A stretch of 64,000 nucleotides of DNA. It comes from Dipteronia dyeriana (lineage: Eukaryota; Streptophyta; Magnoliopsida; Sapindales; Sapindaceae). The first letter of the stretch is position 1; the number at the start of each line of letters is the position of its first letter. The position numbers and the translations under genes are program-made. The notes below the pieces were generated by a model, which had not been told where the DNA came from, searched no databases, and worked only from the letters and a program-made list of their open reading frames with translations. The DNA lies in the NCBI GenBank assembly GCA_032871835.1, contig CM065295.1, positions 63,237,687 to 63,301,686 on the forward strand, written 5' to 3'. Positions 46,501 to 59,299 of this stretch are shown piece after piece.

Positions 46501-46772
46501 CATTTTATAGAGAATAGAAAATTTTCTTCAGTACTATCCATTTTTCGTTCATTGGTTTTCGCTCTCTTCGTACTGTACACAAACAACAAACACAAATTCT
46601 TTGATGAATTGTTTTTGCTAGCTTTTGAAGCTGGGTAGAGAAAAACAAAACTAAAGCATAATTCAAATGTATCTGAATTTGAATTATTTTGGATTTTTTA
46701 TTATCTTATCTTCGCATGAGAATGAGCAGTAATCTACTAATCTTATAATGGAAGGAGACTTTTTTTTTAGTG
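43561..46772. other. AT-rich intergenic DNA
   Basis: No gene recognised. 44040-44420 is less AT-rich than its surroundings, without a usable frame. A 65-codon ORF at 45211-45408 has no family resemblance. 45850-45990 resembles words often seen in plant repeats (AAATTGATCCTTA, ACTAAATTGGCCC), too little to name. Confidence 0.5.
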
Positions 46773-47641
46773 GTGTTATTGATACATCCATAGGTGAACT
46801 ATTAAGACCACACTTTTTAATTTTTTTTTTTTTTATCAAATTACTAAAAGAGACGTATAATTTTTATTAAAAAAAGTAATGTATAAAATAAAAATAATAA
46901 AACCCCTCACTTTTCTTATTTCAAAACCCTAATGATATAGATTATTTTAAATAATTGAATGTTTACTATGTTTGCTTATATTTTCGTTCAGATCTCAATA
47001 TCATATTTATCATGTTTAGTATTTTTATTTTATTTTATTATTCCACATGTTTGTTTTGTTTTTCTTTTCAAATTCCACCATGTTTGCTATTTTTTTTCTC
47101 GGTTTATTTTCTTTCAGAGCTTTTATGCATTCTATGATTTATATCAATTCTTTTACAGATTTTATTTCGGAACTTCCAAAGTTAAATTAATGTTATTTAC
47201 CAAAAAAAAAATGAAATCGCACCAATAATTGAAAAACATAATCTCTAACGAAATGAAACCACACCAAAATCCTAATTCAATAGCTCAAAAAAATAATGAG
47301 ACGATCGATACCACACTCATAATCTATTACAAACAATTCAATCGACTACAGAAAAAAAAACCCCGCATCTTATAAGGATGGTTTCACCATTATAATAAGA
47401 AGAAAAAAACAAATCATGCAAATGGATGTGAGAAAACTGTATATAAATATTAGAGATGAAGTGTATTTTTATTTTTATTTTTTAAAAAAAGATATGGGCT
47501 GTATTAAGTTTGAAAATATGTAAAACATAATCTTGAAAATAAATCAAAAAAATTAATAAAACCATTTAATTTTATATAATTAATTCAAATTTTTAAAATT
47601 GGGGCATAAATAGTTCAATAGTGGGGTGCCAATAATACCAT
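46773..47641. mobile_element. non-autonomous element with imperfect terminal inverted repeats
   Basis: The left end GTGTTATTGATACATCC continues TAGGTGAACTATTAAGACCACA. The reverse complement of the right end is GGTATTATTGGCACCCCA, then CTATTGAACTATTTATGCCCC. The match is clear over about 40 bp with some changes. A further similar end (TATTATTGACACCCT) lies at 46270-46284, so a nested or longer element is possible. No target duplication was fixed and no coding sequence is present. Confidence 0.5.
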
Positions 47642-48433
47642 TATATTTTTTTTCCTACTATGAAATAAGAAGAAAAAGAAACAATGGAGGTAAGAAACGT
47701 AAGAGAGATGTTGTGTATTCAGTTTGAAAAATAAGTAAAAAGTGTAGTTTAGGATGTGAAATAAAAAAATTAATAAAATCATTTAATTTTATATTATTTA
47801 ACCAATTTTTTTTATAAATAATTTGACTTTATAATTTAATCATTATATCGTCATGACCACAGTTCGGTTCGAACTGTGGAACCGAATCGTAACCAGAACC
47901 GGAACCGTGGATTTTAAGGTTCGGTTTCGATTCACCCAAAAAAAACGGGCCTAAAACCGACTGTTCGAACTAGCGGTTTGGCTCTTGTTCTGGAAACACC
48001 GATTCCAGACCAATTTTCTTTTTTATTTTTATTTTTAAAAACAAATGTTGGGCCTAACGACCGTTTCAATTTTTTTTTTTGTATTTTTGTATTTTGTTTT
48101 CTTTTCCCAATTCATTTCTTTTCACACCGATTCTCTTTCAATTCTCCTAATTCTCTTAAATTATCTCTCAATTAGTCAATTGTTTATATTTATTGTATTG
48201 CAATTATTTTTTTTAACTCAATTCAAAATAATTGTTAACAATTTTTTAAAATTTATTTTCAAGAATTTTTTAAAATTTATTTCACCCATTTATTTCAATT
48301 TTTATCAAGAGTTTTTTTTACAAATCATTGTCAACAATTTTTTAAAATTTATTTCTAAGAAATTTGTCAAATTTATTTCCACCCATTTATTTTAATTGTT
48401 TTTCAAGAGTTTTTTTATAAATCAATTTTTTAA

Positions 48434-50016
48434 ATGGCAAGTAAAAGTGGAAGTGGAGCAGGAGACGTTACAACAAGGCGTTACATTTTCAGGAACGGTA
48501 AGGGTCATATGTCAGAGCCAGTTCCTGTCCAACCGGATCATATCAATTTTGATGACACCACTTACCATGAGTTCCTGCAACGGCAAGCCTATCTTGAATC
48601 CCAAAACTATCTAGCCAATCCAAATCTCCGTTTAATAATTTATGAACCCAAAGCTTGTCAGCCTAGCCATAGCGGCCATAGCTCCGGCAATATGACAATC
48701 CAATCAGAAAATATGTCCGATTTCTCTCCATTTTAGGTCTTAGAGAAGGATAAGAAGTATAAAATTGATCTCTTCGTTCCCCACATGAAGAAAGTTACGA
48801 AAGAGGATGGAACGTATTGGGCGGTGTACAATTACTGCCCTAAAGAATTTAAGTGGATTAAATCTGGAGGATACGACACATATAAGAAGCATATTACGAT
48901 CTGTCATCCAGTAGAATATGCCAGGGCGAGTACACAATCTCAAATTTCCATGTTTGCTACCCCTAACACTCAATTATTTAAATATAGTGATGAAGCTAAT
49001 AGAGAAGAATTATATAGAATAATAGTTGTAGAACATATACCTTTTAGTTTTGGTGAAAAGGTTGATTGTCTTAAATATTGTTATAAAACATTAAATCATG
49101 CTGCATGTCGTGTTCCTAGAACCACTCTCACACGTACAATATATGATATTTATAAAAAAGAAAAAAAGTTTTTGATAAAATATTTAGAGAACTATAAAGG
49201 TTGTGTTTCCGTATATACCGACATATGGACTAACCATTGGCGAGCGCATTCATATTTGGGTGAAACTTGTCATTATAAGGACAAAGCATGGACAATACAA
49301 AATAGAATTCTTACATTTAGAGTTTTTGATGATGCACATACTGCTGATAATATTTAAAAAAATATGAAAACGATTTTTGAAGAGTACAAAATTGAAAGCA
49401 TTTTTTTTTCAATTGGTTTTGATAATGCTTCTACCAATACGATAGCTATTCCTGCTTTAATTGAATTATGCAAGCCTTATTTTAATACTAAATTTTTTCA
49501 TCAAAGATATGCTTACTATGTTTTAAATTTATGTGTTCAAAAAGGTTTGTAAATTCTTCAAGCTTTTATTAAACCCATTAAGGATGCCCTCTCTTATTTG
49601 TGGAAACTTCCTAATGATATGAAAACATGGGTAAGATTTTGTAAGCAGGCAGGTAGACGTCTCATTAGATTTTCTCGTGATGTTCCAACACGTTGGAACT
49701 CTACATATAAATTGCTTTGCGAAAGTTATGATTATAGGGATTTATTAGTTTCTTTTATACAATATAATGGTAGTCACATCAATCTTTATCCACACCATTT
49801 GGATATTTGTACAAAAAATTGTAATTTGTTAAGTTTTTTTAATAGTGCTACTAACAATTTGTCTGGTATTTATTATCCTACTACTCAATTATTTATTATT
49901 AAGAGTTGTAATATTACTGTTGCATTTGCTGACTGTTCATCTGATATATAATTACAGACATGCATTGAAGCTATGAAAAAAAAAATTGGTTAGACTATTA
50001 TAGGGAATTTCCAACT
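48434..50016 (+). pseudogene. hAT transposase, N-terminal and central part
   Basis: ATG at 48434 (MASKSGSGAGDV). A stop at 48734-48736 is followed in the same frame by a BED zinc finger (48800-48915): YNYCPKEF ... GGYDTYKKHITICHP. The first finger Cys reads Tyr (NYC where relatives have CxYC). The central part has VYTDIWTNHWRAHSYLG, FFSIGFDNASTNT, and DVPTRWNSTYKLL near 49680, typical hAT core motifs. Stops lie near 49356, 49550, 49950 and 49993. The gene is cut at 50016 by the LTR retrotransposon. Confidence 0.85.
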
Positions 50017-51127
<1,111 letters not shown>

Positions 51128-51469
51128 GAAGTCCCCTCTGACTTGAACACCGGTGGTAGAGTTGGGGTTGGAGTCAAATTCCTTGTTTAGTTGAGAAATT
51201 TTTTCGCCATCAAGATAATTAATGAGAGGGAAATCTTCTCATTAACTACCCAACATTTTGAATTTGAAACTGAGTGTTATTCGAAGAAAAACGGCTGTAA
51301 TACGGCTTCAGGTGATCTTCCTGAGGATATCGCCAATAAACCTCTACTTAAGCCAGGCCTGACCGTCACTTTCTTCATACTTCCTCAAATCTTCAAACTT
51401 TCAAATTTCTTTTTCCCTGTTTTCTCTGTCTCTATCTTCCGCTTGCTTTATCATCTCTCTTGCCCATCA

Positions 51470-54007
51470 ATGTCAACTTCCATAGATAGTGTTGATGCCT
51501 TGGTGGAGGGCTCTAGGGGCCCTAACCTAGCTCTTCTTAAGCGGGTGCGAGGGATTTCAAGCGACGAGGAATCTTCCCTCCTCCGCCAGCACTGTCATTC
51601 TAAACGGAACGCTTCTATCGGCTCTAGCTTTTTGAACCGGCCTGATAATCCTCTGAACTTAGTCGACGAAGACTTTGATGTCGGGGAGAGATTAGATGCG
51701 GTCGAGAGGGCTCAAGTCACGGTGTTAGAGCTTCCTCCAGTGATAACCCTTCCTTTCGAACCCAAGGTCATCCCTGACTCTTCTGACTCTACTGTCGACC
51801 CCTAATCATTTCTGATACCGTTTCTGTAACTGTCCCCCATCAGAACTACGATGTTTTAGCCCACCCAAAGGCATGTTTCCTATCCACGTCTTACCCCATC
51901 CTACGAGGGGCTCTCAATGCCCTTCAGATGGCTCTGCTTCAACTGACGCCCGGCTTCTGGAGGCATCTAATCGGCTTTCTGGTATTGTGGAGGGAGTAAT
52001 ACGAGCTGAGCGGCGTAACCAGGGAGCCCGGGGCTGAGGAGCTCACCTTCCTTTTCCAGATCGGTAGCCTGGCAGAAGTCCCACGAGGCAAATTCTATGC
52101 CAAGGCTAAGAATAGGCTCAATTTTATCATCCTCGGGGCTTCAAAGAAGGTCCCCGCTTGGAGAGAATAATGGGTATTGGAGGGGGGAGACTGGGGGAGC
52201 TCCGTCTTCGTCGATGGGCATGAGCTCAAGGTTCTCACCGCCTTAGTGACAAACCCACCTAGGGTCGGGATTCCTTGCCTGATGAGTCTGAAGCCGTGCT
52301 GAAGACCATCCTAGCTCATAACTATTTGAATATGAAGTTTCTGACCACCGACCCCTTCGATCCCCACAGGGTAAAATGGTACCTGTGGATATCCGGTGCT
52401 ACCCCTCGTAAGTATCTTGATCTATCATGTTTTTTTTTTATTATTATTGGAGGGTTCAGTTATGATGATCTTGATTCTTTTATCTAACAGTGTTTGTTAT
52501 TGCTCCAGCTTCTTGCGAAGCCCGACAAGTTGGGATACCTCCCCCTCCTTTCAGATCATCCCCGGAAGCTCTCCCTAATGTTCCGAAGAAGGGGGGGTCA
52601 ACCACTAAGGTAGCTGCCCCGTTCGTTCCTTCCCCCTCTCATTCCCAGGTGAAGTCAAGATGGATCTTCTGGCATCTCGGGCTGCAAAGGCTCTAAATCG
52701 AGGAGGGTCTGCTTCCCAAGTCGTCAATAAGTCTGTTCCTGCCCCTCATTTATTAGTTACTGCTCCAATCGATGCCCCCGAGTCCCGCTACCCCTCTCTG
52801 TAGATCTGGTTGTATCCCGGGTAGTTAAGGTTCCTAGGAAGCCCGATACCGATTTTTCAAAGGTCGCCCCTTCTCGCCCCCACCAGCAATTGAGCTCGAC
52901 GGGTCAGGAAGAGGTTCTGAAGCAATTTGTCGCATCTTTTCCTGGCAGAGGGCTTTCTAGAATGACCGCTATGCTCGTGGACATCTTGATCACCAAAGGG
53001 TCCACCCTTTTCACCGAGGTAATTATCGCTTTTACTTCTTCATTGAGCTGTTTGACTTGTCATTTTCTAACATGGTTTTCCTTTGCAGGCTTTCAAGTTT
53101 CAGGTGGCCATGGGGCATCAGGTAGCCTTCCTCCGTGATCGGGCAGCCACGGCTAAGGCTGAAGCTGAGCGAGCCATATGGTTGCTTGCGCGGGCTCAAA
53201 CCCTGGTCTAGGAGATGCCCTCCAGCTAACAAGGAGTGGAGACACAGCTAGCTGAGCTTCAATACGATCATGAGAGGCTGAAGCGAGCTTTTGATCAGGA
53301 AATTCTCTGGTCTAAGTGACAGGCTAGTCAGCGGGATGACTGGAGAGGAGAGGCGAAGACCCTAAATATTGAAAACCAAAACTTGCAGGCTCGAATTACC
53401 CAGCTCCAAGCCGAAGTGGAAAACTCTTTTAGCGAGGGGTATTTCTATGCCTCATATCTGGTTGCAGAGGCTCTCCCTCCCCCATTCGATCTCTCTAGCA
53501 TTACCGGCTGGGATAGAGCGGAGGTCATGTCACTGGCTACGGAGATGTCTCGCCCCGAAACTAATCGAACTGGCTCTTCTGGGGAGGGAGTTGGGAAGCA
53601 GTTGGAGGTGCCAGATCTGCCTCCTCCTATTCCAGCCTTTCCAGTATCTGGTCTCGGTAAATCCTCGAAGGGGGTTCACAACGAAGAGCTAGAAGGATGC
53701 CTTACTGAAGCCCGAGATCCCCTACAATGCTCTCAGGAATGGAGTCAACAGAAGGCAGGAATGTGCCTAAGTCGGTGACCAGCCTTCTTGATGCATCTAT
53801 ACTGCCTGAAGTTATGGCGATGATCGATGAAATCGTGGAGGAAGATCCTGTTGACCTTAAGGTAGCCGGGGCTGATCCCAGGATGAAGTGGCTGAAGCGC
53901 TAGATGCGGCTGATCAGGATGAGCCGCGACTGGAGAGGGGAGTAGGGGATGAGGTCCATTCTATGAAGGAGGAAGCTGAAAGCCCTCAGGAAGACGAAGA
54001 AGCTTGA
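51470..54007 (+). pseudogene. antisense gene of Tat element 2 (putative gypsy-type transposase family)
   Basis: Opposite in strand to gag-pol. ATG at 51470 (MSTSIDSVDALVEG) opens a first exon to about 51805. The next segment, 51915-52400, has LQLTPGFWRHLIGFLVL, ELTFLFQIGSLAE, GKFYAKAKNRLNF and VKWYLWISGATP; this pattern fits the plant family called putative gypsy-type transposon protein (Pfam Transposase_28, from memory). A GT-AG intron is likely near 52408-52505. A coiled coil covers 53090-53440 (AFLRDRAATAKAEAERA and ENQNLQARITQLQAEVE), and the end is an acidic tail to EDEEA and a stop at 54005-54007. Stops near 52168, 53209 and 53318 break it. It probably has an intron-bearing ancestor; role unknown. 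Confidence 0.7.
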
Positions 54008-54559
54008 GTTCTCTTCCATGTGATCTATTTTGAATGCCCGGAAAAGGGGGTGGGCATCCCATCTTCAAACAGAGTTTGATCTTTTATTATTTTTCTTTTG
54101 TAGCCCGGAACCAGGGATTGGACCCCCCTTGCATGTTGTAGCCTTGTTGGGGGATAGGCTCCCTTACTTGATAATAAAATTGTAATCTCAGGTCTAACTC
54201 TAGCTTGCATGTACTTGCTTGGTCGTCCAGCTTTTATATCGAAACGAGCTATCTTTGGGGGAAAAATAATATAAGAAAAAAAAGCTGTTGGCATTGAGCC
54301 CCCATACTAATAAAATTTCTGGCTCAACTTCTTCTGTTGACAGTCCCCCTGTTTGATTGTAGATCTGCTGTAGTAAGTAACCCTGTATCAAGGAGAGCTA
54401 GTGAAATAACAGGAGCATTTAGAGTTTAAGTAAATCGAGCCCTCCATCCCCGAGATCTTTTGGGGGGCTATAGCCTGAAAAGAACATTAAGTAAAGACCT
54501 GTTTAGCCCCTTTCTTAGGCTCAGGATCAGGAAGGCTTCGCGTTTTCAAGCTCAATTCC

Positions 54560-55135
54560 TTCTTAAGGGTAACGGTAGCCCGACCAAGGCATCAGGAGGG
54601 CTATCTAGCTATTTTCTAGTTTTGAGATCTGGATGGCAACTATGCTCTTACACTCGGATCCTTCTTGGGGGTAGTAGCCCGACCAAGGCATCAAGAGGGC
54701 TATCTAACTATTTCCTGGTTTTGAGATCTGGATGGAAACTATGCTCTTACACTCAGATCCTTCTCGAGGGTGGTAGCCCGACCAAGGCATCATGAGCGCT
54801 ACCTAGCTATTTCTTGGTCTTGAAATCTGGATGGCAACTATACTCTTACACTCAGATCCTTCTTGGGGGTGGTAGCCCGACCAAGGCATTAGGAGGGCTA
54901 TCTAGCTATTTCCTGGTCTTGAGATCTGGATGGCAACTATGCTCTTACACTCAGATCCTTCTTGTGGGTGGTAGCCCGACCAAGGAATTATTAGGGCTAT
55001 TTAGCTATTTTATGGTCTCTAGATCTTGGATGACAACTATGCTCTTACACTCAAACCCTTCTTGGCGGGGGGTGGTGCCCGGCCGAGGCATCAGGAGTAG
55101 CGAGGGGGCTTCCCCGGCTTACCTCTGGTCTTGAG
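54560..55135. repeat. 99-bp tandem repeat between the antisense gene and pol of Tat 2
   Basis: GTAGCCCGACCAAGG begins at 54575, 54674, 54773, 54872 and 54971, spacing exactly 99; a sixth diverged unit starts near 55075. As 99 is 33 codons, an open + strand frame repeats GGSPTKASGGLSSYF across it with one stop near 54797. Confidence 0.95.
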
Positions 55136-55289
55136 GCGATAATGTCTAAACTTTCCATGTAGACCCAAAATATTGTAGGATATAGTTGAAGAAAGAGTAA
55201 ACAGGAAAAGGCAAGCTTTATTGATATGGAAGATGGAGTACAATACTGTCAGAAGAAAAATAAAAGAAGCTAGTCGGTGGTCGTCTTAC

Positions 55290-56400
55290 TCTTGAATCCC
55301 CAGTTCAAGGGTAAAACTTCCTTAGGTGATCCCCGTTCCAAGTATGGTCGATGAGTCGGCCATCCATATCCTCGAGCTTGTACGCCCCATTACGGATCAC
55401 CATCTTTATTAGGTAGGGTCCTTCCCAGTTGGGCCCTAGGACCCCGTCTGACCTCTTCGTGGTTTTCAACATCACTTTCCTGAGGACTAGATCCCCTTCT
55501 TTGAGGCTTCAGGCTTTAACCCTCCTGTTAAAATACCTGACAATTCTGCCTTGGTAGATCACTACCTTATCAGCTATTCGATCTTGCTTTTCTTCCAAGA
55601 GGTCCAAGCTAGCTCAGAACTTGCTTTCATTGCTCCATAATTCGAATCGTTGGACTCTAAAGGAGGTCAACTTGTGCTCTATAGGTAAGACTGCTTCAAC
55701 CCAAAAGGCCAGCGAGTAGGGCGTTTCCCCGGTAGCTGTTCTCCTTGTAGTGCGGTAAGCCCAGAAGACCTCGGGAAGCTCCTCTACCCACCTGCCTTTC
55801 TTTTGTTGTAGCTTTTTCTTTAATTATTTCTTGATGGTTTTGTTCGTGGATTCCACCAAACCATTGGTCTGAGGGTGGGCTACTAAAGCAAACCGAAGGT
55901 CGATTCCCAAACCTTGGTAGAAATCTCTGAATCGGCCATTGTCGAACTGTTTTTCGAGGTCGGTTATGATTGTAAGAGGGGGTTCCGAACTTGCAAACTA
56001 TAATTGTCTTGATGAACCTTGTTGTGTTCTCTTCCGATATCTGGGACAGTGGTCCGGCTTCAACCCATCTTGTAAAGTAATCAATCGCTACGATATAGTG
56101 CTTGGCCTGTCCCGGAGCTGTAGGAAGCGGTCCAATCAAATTGACTCCCCACACAGCAAAGGGGTCTGTTGAGCTAAGGGATGACAAACGCTCCGGAGGG
56201 AGGTGACTCAAATTTATGGCCTTCTGGCATGCCTCACAGGTTTGCACCAAGTTTTTAGCATCTTGATGGATGGTCGACCAGTAATACCCTATGCAGAGAA
56301 CCTGATATGCCAAGGCCTCTCCACCAATATGGTTCCTGCATTCCCCGGAATGAACCTCTCTCAAAGCCCACTTGGTATCTTCAGGGTGTAGACATCGGAG
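55290..56400 (-). pseudogene. integrase of Tat element 2
   Basis: The zinc finger is complete: EVHSGECRNHIGG gives both His and CEACQK both Cys (56360-56250). First Asp in IVAIDYFTRW near 56080, second Asp in the ITD of the segment near 55980, Glu in LVESTNK near 55850. A frameshift lies at about 55980, after CKFGTPS, and two further stops at 55830 and 55610. The C-terminal part (KEGDLVLRKV, NWEGPYLIKMV, GAYKLEDMDG) runs to 55300. Confidence 0.85.
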
Positions 56401-56538
56401 TAGGGGAAGGGATTTTCCCCTTCAGTATAAATGCCCATCCACTATACAATACCGGACCGAGAGCCTTTTAACCCTTCGAGCTTGATCGGGCTCCTCGGGG
56501 AGTTTCCAGTCCTGTAGATATTCTGTTAATGGATCCAT

Positions 56539-59294
56539 TCAGCATGGCTGTCGGTCCAGGGTATAAGCTTCCTTACCAGTCATAATGCTAGGTAGGGGGA
56601 TTACTTGAAGAGGGACTCCGTGTGGTAGGATCTGGCCACCATAAGCAGCTATCTTGGCTAGGACGTCAGCCCGATGATTTAGCTGTCGAGGTATCTGCTC
56701 GATTATGAATCCCCTAAATCTGGTCCTGAGTTGTTGCACCAGTTTCAGGTAAGCGATAATGTTATCCCTTTTGGCCTGTTAATCCCCGTAAACTTGGTTG
56801 ACCACGAGTGAAGAGTCGCTCTTGATATTCAGGTAATCAGCCCCGAGCTCTCTGGCAGCTTTTATCCCAGCTAGCATGGCTTCATATTCCGCTTCATTGT
56901 TCGTGGCTTTAAATTCGAACATGAAACAATGGCAGCACTCAGTTCCTTCCGGGTTGATGAGGACTATGCCTGCTCCTCCCTCGGACTGCCCGGAAGCTCC
57001 GTCAGTGTAGAGAGTCCATGACTCGCAGCCCTCCAGCCAGTTGTCAGATTCTAAAATCCTCTTAAGGGTGACATCTGTTACAGCGGGTGTTGCCTGATCT
57101 GAAGGTACTGAAAGCTCGGCTACAAAGTCCGCTAGTGCTTGAGCTTTTATAGTGGTCATAGGCTTATACTTTAAATCGAACTGGGTAAGATTTAGGGCCC
57201 ATAGAACCAGCCTTCCAGAAACATCTGGCCTTTGCAAGAACTGACGGAGGGGTTGGTCTGTCACCACTGCTATTGAATGAGCATGAAAGTAAGGACGGAG
57301 TTTCCTTACCGAGGTCACCAAGGCATAAACGAGATTCTCCAGCAGAGTATAGTTCTTTTCGAGCTTGGTTAGAGCGCGACTCATATAGTAGACAGGTCGC
57401 TGGATCTTATCCCCGTATTTCTTGACCAATGCACCACTTACAGCGGTTTCTGAAACGGCCAAGTATATTTGGAGCTTTTCTCCAGGATTTGGCTTGACCA
57501 GCAGTGGAGGGCTTGTTAGGTATCTTTTCAAAGCTTGGAAAGCCTGTTCGCTCTCCTGATCCCACTTCATGTTTCTTCCCTGCTTGATAGCTTTGAAGAA
57601 TGGTAGGTACTTATCGGTAGACCGGGAGATAAACCTGTTGAGTGCTGCTACCTGACCGGTCAAGGATTGAACCTGTTTAAGAGATGAGGAGGATTCCAGA
57701 TCCAGGATAGCCATGATTTTTTCTGGGTTAGCCTCTATGCCTCTCTCATGGACTATGAAGCCCAGAAACTTCCCCGCAGTTACACCAAAGACTCATTTGG
57801 AAGGGTTCAATCTCATCTGGTTTTCCCTTAGGATCATGAAGGTCCTTCGAAGGTCGTCCATATGGCCTTCTGAGGTCGAAGATTTAGTGATCATATCGTC
57901 GATATATACCTCCATCGACCTTCCAATTTCGGGCTTGAACAAACGGTTGACTAACCGCTGGTAAGTAGCTCCAGCGTTTTTGAGCCTGAAAGGCATCACC
58001 TTGTAGCAGTATAGGAATTGCACGGTGATAAAACTGGTCTTTTCTTGGTCCACGAGATGCAACATAATCTGATTGTAGCCGGAAAACGTGTCCATGAAGT
58101 TTAGGAGCTTGTTCCCGGAGGTGGAATGGACCAACTGATCAGTTTTTGGTAAAGGAAAATTGTCATTCGGGCATGCCCGGTTGAGGTCGGTGTAGTCCAT
58201 GCACATGCGCCACTTCCCATTTTCAATCGTGACCATGACCATGTTGGCGAGCCATTCGGGATAGCGGGCTTCTCGAATGAAGCCTGCCTGGGTGAGTTTA
58301 TCCACCTCTTCTTGAACCGCCACATTTCTTTCATTGTTGAAGTGGCACCTTTTCTGTTTGACGGGCTTGAAGGTCGTATCCACCGCCAGTCGATGTGCAG
58401 CTAATGTCATCAGGATCCCCGGCATCTCCGTATGACTCCAGGCAAAAATATCGTTGAACTCTATGAGGAGCCTAATCAAGCCCTCTTTCATTCCTGGCTC
58501 AAGGGTAGCTTGATCTTGACGACCTTCGAGGGATCAGTTAGTTGAACAGGAATCTCCTCAAACTTATCGACCAGGTGGCCGCTGGCCCATTTCCTTCTCT
58601 GTTCTTCGAGGTCGAGCACCACAAGGCCTTCTTCGGGACAATCAGTGGAGCCCGCGTCTTCCAGGTTTAATACCGAGGTTATCCTGCCTTGGATAATCGT
58701 TACTTGGGCGAGCTGTTTAGCTAGAGCTGCTGGGTTAGCCGACACTGCGTAGCATTTCCTAGCTGCTTGCTGATCACCCTGAACCTCTCCCACCTTGTCT
58801 TTTACCGAGAATTTCAGGACATTGTGGTAAATAGACAGGACCCCTTTCAGGGATGATAGAAAGAGCCTCCCCAATATTGCGCTGTAGGCCGACAGGGTAT
58901 CCACCACCACGAAGTCGGTCATGATGTTTTGTTGAAGAGGTGCGGCTCCAATGATCACTGGTAGGATTTTTGATCCTACGGGTGTGATGGAGTCCCCAGT
59001 GAAATCATATAATGTAGTAGTACAACTGTTGTAGCACCATTGCTTCAAGTTTAGTTTTTCCAAAGTGTCTTTGAACAGAACGTTGAAGATGCTACCTGTG
59101 TCGACAAGCACGTGGTGCACCATAAAGTTGGCAATTTGTAATGTAATGACCATGGGGTCATCATGTGGTTGCATGGTGTTAAAGACATCTGCTTCGGTGA
59201 AGATGATTTGAGACAGCTGGGAGGGGTTGGTAGATCTCTGGTCGACCTTGAAGATATCCCGGCCCCTCGTCCTTACGAGGGACCTTCCTCGCAT
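56539..59294 (-). pseudogene. protease, RT, RNase H and archaeal-type RNase H of Tat element 2
   Basis: Protease motif DTGS lies in HHVLVDTGSIFNVLF near 59105. The RT starts near 58470 (FNDIFAWSHTEMPGI), with RMCMDYTDLNRACPND, GYNQIMLHLVDQEKTSF and the catalytic YIDDM box near 57910. The frame is shifted near 57790 by a stop in the EKIQ region, and RNase H continues 57714-57110 (LTGQVAALNRFISRS, PVYYMSRAL). The second RNase H at 57030-56640 shows WTLYTDGASGQSEGGAGI, FKATNNEAEYEAMLAG, IKSDSSLVVNQV and the NHRADVLAKIA end. All catalytic acids seen are kept. Confidence 0.9.
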
Positions 59295-59299
59295 GATTT

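Noticed and set aside
46955..47228. Phe/Tyr-rich ORFs resembling membrane proteins
   Set aside because: T-rich low-complexity DNA; two overlapping phases open, no family pattern.
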